Assembly (NCBI GenBank): GCA_031275955.1
Contig: JAISNZ010000061.1
Location: 1 to 25,480 of the forward strand
Source: Desulfovibrio sp.
Lineage (GTDB): Bacteria > Desulfobacterota > Desulfovibrionia > Desulfovibrionales > Desulfovibrionaceae
DNA length: 25,480 bases
Direction of reading: 5' to 3'
This document shows, piece by piece, positions 8,742-16,093 of the stretch. Made by a program: the position numbers and the translations under genes. The notes beneath the pieces are model-generated. The model was not told the DNA's origin. It saw only the letters and a program-made list of their open reading frames with translations, and searched no databases. Within the stretch, counting starts at the first letter, position 1; the number at the start of each line of letters is the position of its first letter.

Positions 8742-9413
8742 GTGAACATCCTGATCTTCGGCCCCAACGGCAGCGGAAAGGGCACCCAGGGGGACCTGCT
8801 CAAACAAAAATACAATCTGGCCCACATCGAATCCGGCGCCATTTTCCGGGAACATATCGCCAGGGGCACGGAACTCGGCCAAAAGGCCAAAGCCTATATG
8901 GACAAGGGCGATCTGGTTCCGGACGCCATCACCATCCCCATGGTCCTGGAGACATTGCGGGAAAAAGGCGCCCACGGCTGGCTCCTGGACGGCTTCCCCC
9001 GCAACTGGGAACAGGCCCGGCAGCTTTGGGACGCCCTGCAGGCGGCCGGCATGGACCTTGATTTTGTGGTGGAGATCCTCCTGCCGCGCGAAGCCGCCAA
9101 GAAACGGATCATGGGCAGGCGCCTGTGCGCGACGGACAACAACCATCCCAACAATATCCATATTGAGGCCATCAGGCCGAAGGACGACGCCTGCCGGGTA
9201 TGCGGCGGCGCCCTTTCCAGCCGGAGCGACGATCAGAATGAAGCGGCCATCAACAAACGCCATGAAATTTATTACGACGCCGTCCAGGGGACCCTGGCGG
9301 CCTGCCGGTTCTTCCGGGACCTCGCGGCCAAAGGAAAGACCCGCTACCTGGAACTCGACGGCGAGGGGGATATCGCCTCCGTGCGCGACGCCCTCCTGAA
9401 CGCCCTGCGCTGA
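8742..9413 (+). CDS. adk: Adenylate kinase
   Basis: Interconverts ATP + AMP and 2 ADP in the cytoplasm. 223 residues from GTG 8742, chosen because GGAGG at 8731-8735 is well spaced and family sequences begin MNILIFGPNGSGKGTQG. The P-loop GPNGSGKGT is at residues 7-15, the AMP-binding segment IESGAIFREHI at 29-39, and DGFPR at 83-87. The LID region is unusual, with C129, C151 and C154 and a DNNHPNNIHIEA insertion-like loop; the cysteines may form a partial zinc site. The upstream sequence is in frame with tilS, with no stop between them. A weak hairpin (9443-9463) follows the gene. Confidence 0.95.
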   Translation: MNILIFGPNGSGKGTQGDLLKQKYNLAHIESGAIFREHIARGTELGQKAKAYMDKGDLVPDAITIPMVLETLREKGAHGWLLDGFPRNWEQARQLWDALQAAGMDLDFVVEILLPREAAKKRIMGRRLCATDNNHPNNIHIEAIRPKDDACRVCGGALSSRSDDQNEAAINKRHEIYYDAVQGTLAACRFFRDLAAKGKTRYLELDGEGDIASVRDALLNALR

Positions 9414-9482
9414 AAAACCGCGGATCCCTGATCCCATACTTTCAAGGGAAATTTGCTCCCTTGCTCAACCGGACAGGAGCGC

Positions 9483-10586
9483 ATGACGAATACAGGCCGC
9501 AGGCCCCCGGATCACTGGCTGGCCGTGCGCACGGGGCATCTGGGCGATGTGGTCCTGACCACGGGCGTCCTGGCCTGGCTTGGCGAGACCAGAGGCTGGA
9601 CCTTTGACGTCCTCACCTCCCCCCCCTTTGAGGAACTCTTCGCCGGGCATCCCCATGTGCGGCGCGTCCTTGCCCTGGACAGCCGGCAGGGAATCGCCCG
9701 CCTCTTCCGGATCTGCGGGGATCTGGCCTCCGAACGCCGGGGCTGGGGCCTGCTCGATCTGCACGGCAGTCTGCGCGCCCGGATCCTGGCCTCCCGCTGG
9801 CGGGGACCAGTGGCCCGCTATCGCAAAATGGCCCTGACCCGCCGTTTTTTCCTCCTCGGCAACCGCTTTCCGGGCCTTTCCCCCCTTCGGGGCCTCAGCC
9901 GCTCCCTGACCGGACTCTCCGTCCCCCAGCGCTATGCTCTGGCTGTCTGCCCCGCCGCCCCTCCTTCCCCCCGCCTTCTGCTCCCCCGCGTCTTTCCCGC
10001 CCCGGCTGAACTTCAGGCAGCCCGGGAGCGCCTGGGAGCGATTTTCCGCCGGAGCGGACAGCCGCCCGTAGCCCTGCACCCTCAGGCCGCCCACCCCCTG
10101 AAAGCCTGGCCTCCGCGGCATTACGCCGCGCTGGTCCAGGCCCTTGATCAGCGCGGCATCCCCTGGATCTGCCTCGGCCAGGGGACGGCCCTGTTCCCGG
10201 ATCGGGCGGAGGACCTCACCGGCCGGACCAGCCTGCGCGAAACCTGCGCCCTGCTCTCCCTTTGCCGCTGTCTGATCAGCGGCGATTCCGGCCCCCTTCA
10301 TCTGGCCGCGGCTGTCGGCGCCCCGGTTGTGGGCCTCTTCGGACCCACAACCAGGGAATGGGGATTCTACCCGGCCGGGGAACGGGATAAGGTTCTCGAG
10401 CTTCCCCTGCCCTGCCGCCCCTGCTCCCTCCACGGCCAAAATTCCTGCCCCCGTTCCGGCGAATGCCTGGCGGGCATCGCTCCCGCCCAGGTCCTGCGGG
10501 AAGTGGAAAATTTTCCCCCCGGCGAAAGAGCGGCGGCCCCTTCCCCGGATCTCCCGCTTTCCCGCTTGCCAGCCTGGGAAAAATGA
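9483..10586 (+). CDS. Family 9 glycosyltransferase (heptosyltransferase-like)
   Basis: Predicted to transfer a heptose or similar sugar to lipopolysaccharide core on the cytoplasmic face of the inner membrane. 367 residues from ATG 9483 with AGGAG a few bases upstream. The N-terminal Rossmann half has VRTGHLGDVVLTTGVLAWL. The C-terminal donor-binding half has HPQAAHPLKAWPPRHYAALV and the family signature SGDSGPLHLAAAVGAPVVGLFGPT split over the donor site. The run GPTTREWGFYPAG and a cysteine group (PCRPCSLHGQNSCPRSGECL) are typical of the GT9 C-terminus. The acceptor cannot be read from the sequence. It is separated from adk by 69 bp, so it probably starts a separate unit. Confidence 0.9.
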   Translation: MTNTGRRPPDHWLAVRTGHLGDVVLTTGVLAWLGETRGWTFDVLTSPPFEELFAGHPHVRRVLALDSRQGIARLFRICGDLASERRGWGLLDLHGSLRARILASRWRGPVARYRKMALTRRFFLLGNRFPGLSPLRGLSRSLTGLSVPQRYALAVCPAAPPSPRLLLPRVFPAPAELQAARERLGAIFRRSGQPPVALHPQAAHPLKAWPPRHYAALVQALDQRGIPWICLGQGTALFPDRAEDLTGRTSLRETCALLSLCRCLISGDSGPLHLAAAVGAPVVGLFGPTTREWGFYPAGERDKVLELPLPCRPCSLHGQNSCPRSGECLAGIAPAQVLREVENFPPGERAAAPSPDLPLSRLPAWEK

Positions 10587-10593
10587 CTATAGT
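10566..10593 (+). promoter_or_regulatory. Sigma-70-like promoter for the lipoprotein gene
   Basis: TTGCCA (10566-10571, 5 of 6) and TATAGT (10588-10593, 5 of 6) are spaced by 16 bases. The element overlaps the last codons and stop of the glycosyltransferase gene and points at the lipoprotein gene about 95 bp downstream. Confidence 0.5.
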
Positions 10594-10653
10594 GAAAAAA
10601 ATTTGTCCCGACCGGCGGCTTTTTTGCTTTCCGGAATATGGCGAAAAAGGCGC

Positions 10654-10665
10654 TTTGCGGGCAAA
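10654..10665 (+). promoter_or_regulatory. TTTGCGGGCAAA palindromic element, copy 1
   Basis: This 5-2-5 inverted repeat lies 9 bp before the AGGAGG site of the lipoprotein gene. The same 12-mer (as its complement TTTGCCCGCAAA on the plus strand) recurs at 11209-11220 and 23689-23700, each upstream of a gene start. It could be a protein operator or an RNA hairpin next to the ribosome-binding site. Confidence 0.4.
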
Positions 10666-10687
10666 AGGCCTTGCAGGAGGAAATCCC

Positions 10688-11167
10688 ATGCGCTGTCCGA
10701 TCCCCCAACGGTTTCTCGCCGCTCTTCTGCTCACGGCGCTGACGGGCGCCCTGATCCTCTCCGGCTGCGCCTCGCGCGGCGGCCGAACCTACAAGGACTC
10801 CGAAGTCCGCTCCGTGCAGACAATCCAACTGGGGACAATCCTTTCCGTCAATGACGTGCTGGTCGAGGAAGACCCCTCCTTTGTCGGTCCCGCCATCGGC
10901 GGCGTCGCCGGCGGCGTTCTGGGCAGCCTCCTCGGCAGAGGATCGGGCCGGACCCTGACCATTCTCGGCGGCGCGGCCCTGGGCGCCGTTCTGGGCGGCG
11001 CGGGCGAATCCGCCATGCGGCGCTATCATGCCACGGAACTGACCGTTGAACTGGACGACGGCCAGACGATTGTTGTGGTTCAGGGCAACGACGACATTTT
11101 TGTCAGCGGCGACAAGGTGCGGGTGTTGCACACGGGCGAAGGCACCGCCAGGGTCCAGCACCGCTAG
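10688..11167 (+). CDS. Glycine-zipper outer-membrane lipoprotein (SlyB-like)
   Basis: 159 residues from ATG 10688, with AGGAGG at 10675-10680. A lipoprotein signal is clear: a basic start, a hydrophobic segment FLAALLLTALTGALI, and a lipobox LSGC with lipidated Cys27. The mature part carries a glycine-zipper two-helix segment (about residues 67-107: AIGGVAGGVLGSLLG ... LGGAALGAVLGGAGE) typical of the SlyB/PcpA/YmgG class. A short beta-rich C-terminus follows (VELDDGQTIVVVQGNDDIFVSG), like the SlyB tail. These proteins sit in the outer membrane and help maintain envelope integrity, often under envelope-stress control. It has its own likely promoter and a palindrome next to its ribosome-binding site. 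Confidence 0.9.
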   Translation: MRCPIPQRFLAALLLTALTGALILSGCASRGGRTYKDSEVRSVQTIQLGTILSVNDVLVEEDPSFVGPAIGGVAGGVLGSLLGRGSGRTLTILGGAALGAVLGGAGESAMRRYHATELTVELDDGQTIVVVQGNDDIFVSGDKVRVLHTGEGTARVQHR

Positions 11168-11203
11168 GGCAAAACACCGTTGAAAATGTGTACTTTGCTC
11201 TGC

Positions 11204-11225
11204 AAGGATTTGCCCGCAAATCCTT
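11204..11225 (+). promoter_or_regulatory. 22-bp palindrome before the SLOG-like gene (contains copy 2 of TTTGCCCGCAAA)
   Basis: AAGGATTTGC (11204-11213) and GCAAATCCTT (11216-11225) are exact reverse complements around CC. It ends just before the GGAGG ribosome-binding site of the gene at 11238. A hairpin here could hide or expose the ribosome-binding site, or the DNA could be an operator. No T-tract follows, so a terminator is unlikely. Confidence 0.5.
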
Positions 11226-11237
11226 TATGGAGGTATC

Positions 11238-11792
11238 ATGCTGAATCCACAGGAATGCATCCTTTACAGCGGCGGCGCTGCCGGCGCTGAGGCCTTTTTC
11301 GGCGCTACGGCGGAAGGACACGGCCTTCAGGAGGTCAACTTCAGTTTTGAGGGGCATCAGGCGGAGCGGCGGCGCGGCCTGCGCATGCTGACCCGCGAGG
11401 AACTGGCCCTCAAGGACGTGAGTCTGACCTACGTCTCGCGCATCATGAACCGCCAGTACACGCGGGCTCCCCTGTTCCGCAAGGTGTTGCAGTCCATCTG
11501 CTGGCAGGTGAACAGCGGCGGCGAAGTCTTTGTCATCGGCTCCATCCTGCCGGACGGCACCGCCAGGGGAGGAACCGGCTGGGGCGCGGAATACGCCAAA
11601 ATCTGCAACAAGCCCCTCTGGATCTTCGATCAGGAAAAGGACGGCTGGTTCAAATGGGACAAAAAGGAGTGGAGGCCTGACCCCGCGCCGGTCATTTCCG
11701 CCCGCCATTTCACCGCCACCGGAACCCGCTTTTTGGAGAACAACGGCAAGGCCGCCGTCGAGACCCTCTTTGCCCGCTCCTTTTCCCGCTGA
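11238..11792 (+). CDS. Uncharacterised SLOG/Rossmann-like protein
   Basis: 184 residues from ATG 11238 with GGAGG upstream. I recognise the type as a conserved hypothetical. Near the N-terminus is YSGGAAGAEAFFGATAE and in the middle GGEVFVIGSILPDG and GGTGWGAEYAKICNKPLWIF, ending with ATGTRFLENNGKAAVE. The glycine-rich SGG/GGTGW pair and the alternating strand-helix layout fit the SLOG (LOG/DprA/YpsA-like) Rossmann superfamily, whose members bind nucleotides or nucleotide-derived ligands. This assignment is inference; no catalytic residues are certain. There is no signal peptide or membrane segment, so it is cytoplasmic. It lies between a lipoprotein gene and a transporter gene and overlaps or abuts the latter. 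Confidence 0.75.
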   Translation: MLNPQECILYSGGAAGAEAFFGATAEGHGLQEVNFSFEGHQAERRRGLRMLTREELALKDVSLTYVSRIMNRQYTRAPLFRKVLQSICWQVNSGGEVFVIGSILPDGTARGGTGWGAEYAKICNKPLWIFDQEKDGWFKWDKKEWRPDPAPVISARHFTATGTRFLENNGKAAVETLFARSFSR

Positions 11793-12690
11793 GGCCCCCG
11801 GCGCGCCTTTCACGGCCGGAGGCGCCGCGGCCTTGCTCGCCTTCCTGATCTGGGGGTGCCTGCCCCTGTACTGGAAGGCCCTGAACCGGATGGACGCCCT
11901 TGAGATCCTCTGTCACCGCGTCGTCTGGTCCTTTCTGACCATCCTGCCGGTAATCCTGTATACCGGCAGGCTCGGGCGCATCCTCGGCCTTCTCGGCGCC
12001 CGGAAAACCTCTCTCCCCCTGGCGGCAAGCAGCTGCGTCCTGGCCTGCAACTGGCTGTTGTACATCTGGGCGGTGAACGCCGACAGGGTTCTGGAAACCA
12101 GCCTGGGATATTTCATCAATCCCCTGATCAATATCCTGCTGGGCATGTTCCTTTTTCGGGAGCGCGTAAGCCGCATCGTCCGGATTGCCATCGCCCTGGC
12201 CGCCGTGGGGGTGCTCAACCAGATGGCGGCCCTTGGGCATCCGCCCTGGGTTGCTCTGGGTCTGGGCTGCTCCTTCGCCCTCTACGGGCTGATCCGCAAG
12301 GTCGCCCCCGTGGAGGCCCTGCCGGGCCTGTTCATCGAAACCTTTCTCAGCCTGCCTTTCGCCCTGGGCTGGCTGTTCTGGCAGGGGGCGCGCGGGATGA
12401 GCGTCCTGTTCACCCAGGACCTGTCCTTTCTTCTGCTGCTTGCGGCCTCGGGCCTCCTGACCGCCACGCCCCTGTTCCTGTTCGCCTTTGGCGTGCGCCG
12501 CCTGCGCCTGACCTCCCTGGGGCTTTTGCAGTACGTCTCTCCCAGCATGACCTTTGTCCAGGGCGTTTTTCTTTTCAACGAACCCTTTTCCCCCGCCACC
12601 CTGCTGACCTTCCTCTGCATCTGGACGGCCCTGGCCCTGTATACCTGGGATTCCTTAAGGCGCGGCGGATCAAGGGAGGGAAAAGCCTGA
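11770..12690 (+). CDS. rarD: RarD-like EamA-family transporter
   Basis: An integral inner-membrane protein of the drug/metabolite transporter superfamily with about ten hydrophobic segments in two EamA repeats. Diagnostic RarD features are FLIWGCLPLYWKAL in the first helix, ALEILCHRVVWSFL, the helix-end LVTGV-like ETSLGYFINPLINILLG, and LQYVSPSMTFVQGVFLF in the second half. The substrate is unknown for the family. The start is uncertain: no ATG or GTG is available before helix 1. TTG 11770 leaves about 20 residues before the helix, as in E. coli RarD, but has no good ribosome-binding site. TTG 11833 has GGAGG 10 bases upstream but trims helix 1. Either way it is coupled to the preceding gene, whose stop is at 11792. 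Confidence 0.9.
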   Translation: MPAPFPAEAPGAPFTAGGAAALLAFLIWGCLPLYWKALNRMDALEILCHRVVWSFLTILPVILYTGRLGRILGLLGARKTSLPLAASSCVLACNWLLYIWAVNADRVLETSLGYFINPLINILLGMFLFRERVSRIVRIAIALAAVGVLNQMAALGHPPWVALGLGCSFALYGLIRKVAPVEALPGLFIETFLSLPFALGWLFWQGARGMSVLFTQDLSFLLLLAASGLLTATPLFLFAFGVRRLRLTSLGLLQYVSPSMTFVQGVFLFNEPFSPATLLTFLCIWTALALYTWDSLRRGGSREGKA

Positions 12691-13589
12691 TGGGCTGGGG
12701 AGAAGCGGCCGCGCTGCTTACCGCCGTCTCCTGGGCGGTTTCCAGTCAAATCAACGGGGCTGTCGGGCGTCTGGTGGGGGCGTCCGGCGTCTCTCTCCTG
12801 CGCATGCCCTTTCAAATCCTCTTTCTGGCCCTTGCCTGCCTCGCGGCCGGAGAGGAATTCGTCTTCAGCTCTCACGCGGTTCTCTATATTCTGCTCTCCG
12901 GCCTGACCGGAGTGGCCCTGGCGGATCTTTGCTTTTACAAAAGCATCATCCTCCTGGGGGTCCGCGCCGCCGTTCTGCTGCAATCTCTCGTCACCAGCTT
13001 TGCCGCCGTGTTCGGGCTGTTGTTCCTCCGCGAGCCTCTGAGCGCGCAGTTGGCCGCGGGCGTCGCCCTGGCCACCCTGGGGGTGGGAGTGGCCGTTACG
13101 GCGGGCTCCGAAAGATCCACGCCGCCCGGGCAGGCTCCGCTGACCCGCCGGGAAATTCAGCGGGGCGTCGCCCTCGGGCTGATGAGCGCCGCTTTTTTCG
13201 CCCTCAGCCTCATCGCCCTGCGGGCCGCCATGCAGGACGGCCTGGACCCAGTCCAGGGGGCCTTCCTCCGCGCCTTGCTGGGGGGAATCGCCATCTGGCT
13301 GATAGGCGTTCCGGGACATTGGCCCAGGAACGCCATGCGCGGCGCCAGGGCCAGACCCGTCATCCTGGCCATGCTCTCGGGGTCCTGTCTGCTGGGCGCC
13401 CTGGGCATGTGGGGTTCCTGCGTGGCCCTGCGCTTAACTCCGGCGGGCATTGCCGCCACCATCATGGGACTGCAGCCCATCTGGGTCATCATCACCTCCG
13501 CCCTGTGGGACCGCCGCCCGCCTTCTTGCCGCGTCATCCTCGGCGCCCTGATCGCCTTCAGCGGCACGACCGTCGTCTGCCTGAGATAA
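12690..13589 (+). CDS. EamA/DMT-family permease
   Basis: 299 residues with about ten membrane segments and two EamA repeats (first about residues 3-140, second about 152-299). Visible family features are LLTAVSWAVSSQINGAVGR in the first helix, SGLTGVALADLCFYKSI and GIAATIMGLQPIWVIITSAL near the end of each repeat. The substrate cannot be inferred. It starts inside the rarD stop (TGATG, one-base overlap) with a GGGAGGG site upstream, so the two transporters are translationally coupled and may act on related compounds or as a pair. A charged, Ser/Pro-rich loop (about 131-150) separates the halves. The gene converges on yfcE with only 21 bp between the stops. Confidence 0.9.
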   Translation: MGWGEAAALLTAVSWAVSSQINGAVGRLVGASGVSLLRMPFQILFLALACLAAGEEFVFSSHAVLYILLSGLTGVALADLCFYKSIILLGVRAAVLLQSLVTSFAAVFGLLFLREPLSAQLAAGVALATLGVGVAVTAGSERSTPPGQAPLTRREIQRGVALGLMSAAFFALSLIALRAAMQDGLDPVQGAFLRALLGGIAIWLIGVPGHWPRNAMRGARARPVILAMLSGSCLLGALGMWGSCVALRLTPAGIAATIMGLQPIWVIITSALWDRRPPSCRVILGALIAFSGTTVVCLR

Positions 13590-13610
13590 GCGGGGCGAAG
13601 GGCAAAAAAA

Positions 13611-14159
13611 TTACATGCAACGCAACCGCAGGTAGACTTCCCCCGTTGCGGCGCAGACGGAAAAGACGCACTGTTCAAACCAGCCATAGGAGGCCGGGTG
13701 CCCGTCCTTGGGCAGGACAAGTGAGCCGGGGTTGCAGAGGTGGATGCCCTGCGCGCTGGTTTCGGCCATGGGGGTATGGATATGCCCGAAGAGGAAAACG
13801 TCGCCCCCGGCCAGGGGCGGCAAGGCCTGAGGTGAAAAGAGATGCCCGTGGGAGGCGCAGATGCGCAGGCCGTCGTCCAGAATCCAGATCAACTCCCGGG
13901 CCAGGGGGAAGGGCAGAACCATGGCGTCCACGTCGCTGTCGCAGTTGCCCCGTACCGCGAGAATCCTTCCGGCCAGGGGGGCGAGGGCTTCCGCCGCCCG
14001 GGCGGGATCATAGCCGGGGGGGAGGGGATTGCGCGGACCGTGGTACAGGATGTCCCCCAGACAGACAAGATAATCCGGCCGCCGTTGCCGCGCCAGATCG
14101 GCAATCCGGCGCGCGGCCGGGGCCGAACCATGCAGGTCGGAAAAGACGAGGAGCTTCAC
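13611..14159 (-). CDS. YfcE-type metallophosphoesterase
   Basis: 182 residues. All calcineurin-like di-metal motifs are visible: D8-x-H10 (SDLHG), GD with D36 (CLGDILYHGPRNPLPPGYDP is the YfcE-specific loop region), the GN-C-D motif with N72, H104 (SHGH) and GHIHTP with H126 and H128. YfcE of E. coli is a manganese phosphodiesterase with unclear physiological substrate; the same is likely here. The GTG start at 14159 overlaps the stop of the upstream Trm112-like gene (GTGA), with no strong ribosome-binding site, so translation is probably coupled. Confidence 0.93.
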   Translation of the reverse strand: MKLLVFSDLHGSAPAARRIADLARQRRPDYLVCLGDILYHGPRNPLPPGYDPARAAEALAPLAGRILAVRGNCDSDVDAMVLPFPLARELIWILDDGLRICASHGHLFSPQALPPLAGGDVFLFGHIHTPMAETSAQGIHLCNPGSLVLPKDGHPASYGWFEQCVFSVCAATGEVYLRLRCM

Positions 14160-14356
14160 GGCGAAGTCTCTTCCCGGTCCCAGCGGCTCCGGGGAACGGC
14201 TTCCTCAATCAGCAACACCGGAATGTCGTCCTCCACCGGATAGACCAGACGGCAGATCCCGCAGGAAAGCCCGGCCAGAACCGCCCCGCGGCGGAGCGGG
14301 ACAAGTTCGCCGCGACATTTCGGGCAGGCCAGAATGCGCAACAGATCAGGGTCCAT
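14156..14356 (-). CDS. Trm112/UPF0434-like small zinc protein
   Basis: 66 residues with four cysteines in two CxxC pairs (C11, C14, C32, C35), beginning MDPDLLRILACPKCRGELV and containing LVYPVEDDIPVLLIEEA, the recognisable YcaR/Trm112 pattern. Trm112-type proteins stabilise or activate methyltransferases acting on tRNA, rRNA or release factors in eukaryotes and archaea; bacterial members are less studied. It has an AGGA site upstream and overlaps yfcE by 4 bp. It is divergent from the PHP gene across a 107-bp, partly AT-rich gap that must hold both promoters; I could not fix their positions. Confidence 0.9.
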   Translation of the reverse strand: MDPDLLRILACPKCRGELVPLRRGAVLAGLSCGICRLVYPVEDDIPVLLIEEAVPRSRWDREETSP

Positions 14357-14463
14357 CTTCTTCGTCCTGTTGTGCCGCCCCGCACAGGAAAATCCTTGCG
14401 CGGCAATCTTTTGTAAAATATCCTAGCATCATCCCGGTTTTCCTTCAAGATCCCGGAGAACGG

Positions 14464-15324
14464 ATGCCCGGCCGCCGCATTGACCTGCATACCCACAGCG
14501 CTGTTTCCGACGGCAGCGATTCCCCCGCCGACCTTGTGCGCAAGGCGGCGGCCCTTGGCCTTGAAGCCGTCGCCCTCACGGATCATGACACCCTTGACGG
14601 CCTGGACGAAGCCGAAGCCGCCGCGGACCGTCTCCCCATCCGCTTCATCCGGGGCTGCGAGCTGGCCGTCCACGACCCCCGCCAGGGCGAACTTCATCTG
14701 CTGGGACTCTGGATGCCTCCCCCTTCGGAGGCCATGCGCGCTGCCCTGCGCGGAATCCAGGAACACCGCGCCCAACGGAACCGTAACATTCTGCGCAGGC
14801 TCCGGGCCCTGGGAATGCCCCTGAGCCTGGACGACGTCCTGGCCCACTCGCGGGGCGTGGTCCCCGGCAGACCGCATATCGCCAAGGCACTCCGGGAAAA
14901 GGGCTATGTGAAAAGCGCCGCCGAGGCTTTCCGTCTCTATATCGGCGAAGGGAAATCCGCCTTTTTCCCCCGGACCCTCCTCACCCCGGAAACCGGCATC
15001 CGCCTTCTGGCCGCCGAAGGGGCCACTGTGGCCCTGGCCCATCCCTTTCTTCATTCCTCCATGACCCCGGACATCCTGGCGGACCTTCTGCCGGAATGCC
15101 AAGCGTACGGCCTCACCGCTCTGGAAGTTTACCACAGCGCCCATTCCGACAGCGATGTCCGCGCGGGACTTCTTCTGGCGGAGGCTCACGGCCTTTTCCC
15201 CACCGGCGGCTCCGACTACCACGGCGCTTTCAAACCCGGTGTCTGCCTGGGTAGCCCGCGCGTCCCCGGGATCCTTCTGGATCGCCTGGAGGCGCACCGG
15301 AAAGGGAAAAGACCAAAAAGGTAG
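14464..15324 (+). CDS. PHP-domain phosphoesterase (YciV/RNase AM-like)
   Basis: 286 residues. The metal-binding motifs of the PHP superfamily appear in order: DLHTHS (H9, H11), the D16 turn, LTDHD (D40-D42), GCEL (E67), H79, a histidine in RPHIAKAL, LAHP, and GSDYHG near the C-terminus. This layout with an inserted helical domain (about 95-175) matches the YciV family. E. coli members remove 5' nucleotides from short RNAs and hydrolyse 3',5'-bisphosphonucleotides (pAp), a product of sulfate assimilation. Either role is plausible; the substrate is not decided by sequence. The C-terminus is basic. It converges on rnhB with 21 bp between the stops. Confidence 0.9.
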   Translation: MPGRRIDLHTHSAVSDGSDSPADLVRKAAALGLEAVALTDHDTLDGLDEAEAAADRLPIRFIRGCELAVHDPRQGELHLLGLWMPPPSEAMRAALRGIQEHRAQRNRNILRRLRALGMPLSLDDVLAHSRGVVPGRPHIAKALREKGYVKSAAEAFRLYIGEGKSAFFPRTLLTPETGIRLLAAEGATVALAHPFLHSSMTPDILADLLPECQAYGLTALEVYHSAHSDSDVRAGLLLAEAHGLFPTGGSDYHGAFKPGVCLGSPRVPGILLDRLEAHRKGKRPKR

Positions 15325-15345
15325 CATTCAACCCCGGCGTTTCCC

Positions 15346-16071
15346 TCACCCGTCCTCTTCCCGGAGGAGGGGAATCTGTTCCGGCCGGACCCTGCGGAAG
15401 GTGCGGCGGTGCAGGGGACAGGGGCCCTGGCGGGCCAGGGCGTCCTGGTGGGCGCGGGTTCCGTAGCCCTTGTGCCGGGCGAAGCCGTAGCCGGGGAAAA
15501 AAGAGTCCAGGCGGGTCATCAGGGCGTCGCGGGCGGTTTTGGCCAGGATGGAGGCCGCGGCGATGACCGGGAGGCGGGCGTCGCCGTCCACAAAGGCCTG
15601 CTGGGGCGGCGGGGCCGGAGAAGGGGGGAGGAGGGGCGGCAGGCGGAGCGCGGCGGCCTGGAGCGCGCAGGCGGGATGTCCGGGCGCGGGAACAGGCAGG
15701 CAGTTTTTCCAATGGGCGCAAGGGATGACGCGCGGACCGTCAATCCAGAGAGGGACCAGGGGAGGGAGAAAGGGCAGGGAGGCGGCCAGGGCCAGGACGG
15801 CCCGGCTCATGGCCCGAAAGGTGGCGTTCTGGATGTTGAGGGCGTCCACCTCCTCCTGCCAGGCCAGGCCGAGGCCGAAGGCCAGGGCCTGTTCCCGGAT
15901 GATCCGGGCCAGGGCCTCGCGTCTGGCGGGGGAGAGCTTCTTGGAGTCGTCCAGGCCGGGCAGGCGCGAGGCGTGGTCAAAGCCGGGGGGAAAGAGAACC
16001 GCCCCGGCCATGACCGGCCCGGCCAGACAGCCGCGCCCGGCTTCATCCACTCCGATGGGAGAGGCGTCCAT
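15346..16071 (-). CDS. rnhB: Ribonuclease HII with a proline-rich insertion
   Basis: Cleaves the RNA strand of RNA/DNA hybrids and removes misincorporated ribonucleotides. 241 residues from ATG 16071. The catalytic residues are visible: D9 and E10 in VDEAGRG, D111 in LWIDG, and D182 in AASILAKTARD. LDDSKKL and the FFPGYGFARHKGYGT substrate-binding segment are conserved. About 48 residues separate the IDG from the VDGDA motif, whereas E. coli RnhB has about 17. The excess includes a proline-rich stretch at 144-157 and two cysteines. The start has a weak ribosome-binding site and lies 22 bp after the stop of the upstream gene, so coupling is likely. Confidence 0.93.
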   Translation of the reverse strand: MDASPIGVDEAGRGCLAGPVMAGAVLFPPGFDHASRLPGLDDSKKLSPARREALARIIREQALAFGLGLAWQEEVDALNIQNATFRAMSRAVLALAASLPFLPPLVPLWIDGPRVIPCAHWKNCLPVPAPGHPACALQAAALRLPPLLPPSPAPPPQQAFVDGDARLPVIAAASILAKTARDALMTRLDSFFPGYGFARHKGYGTRAHQDALARQGPCPLHRRTFRRVRPEQIPLLREEDG

Positions 16072-16093
16072 GTCGGGAACAGGCCGGGATCGG

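Noticed and set aside
7137..9437. 766-codon minus-strand frame opposite hemA, tilS and adk
   Set aside because: It is antisense to three well-identified genes in GC-rich DNA; the translation is Gly/Gln/Pro-rich without motifs.
9443..9463. CAAGGGA/TCCCTTG hairpin after adk as an intrinsic terminator
   Set aside because: The stem is only 7 bp and no T-run follows; it is at most a weak signal.
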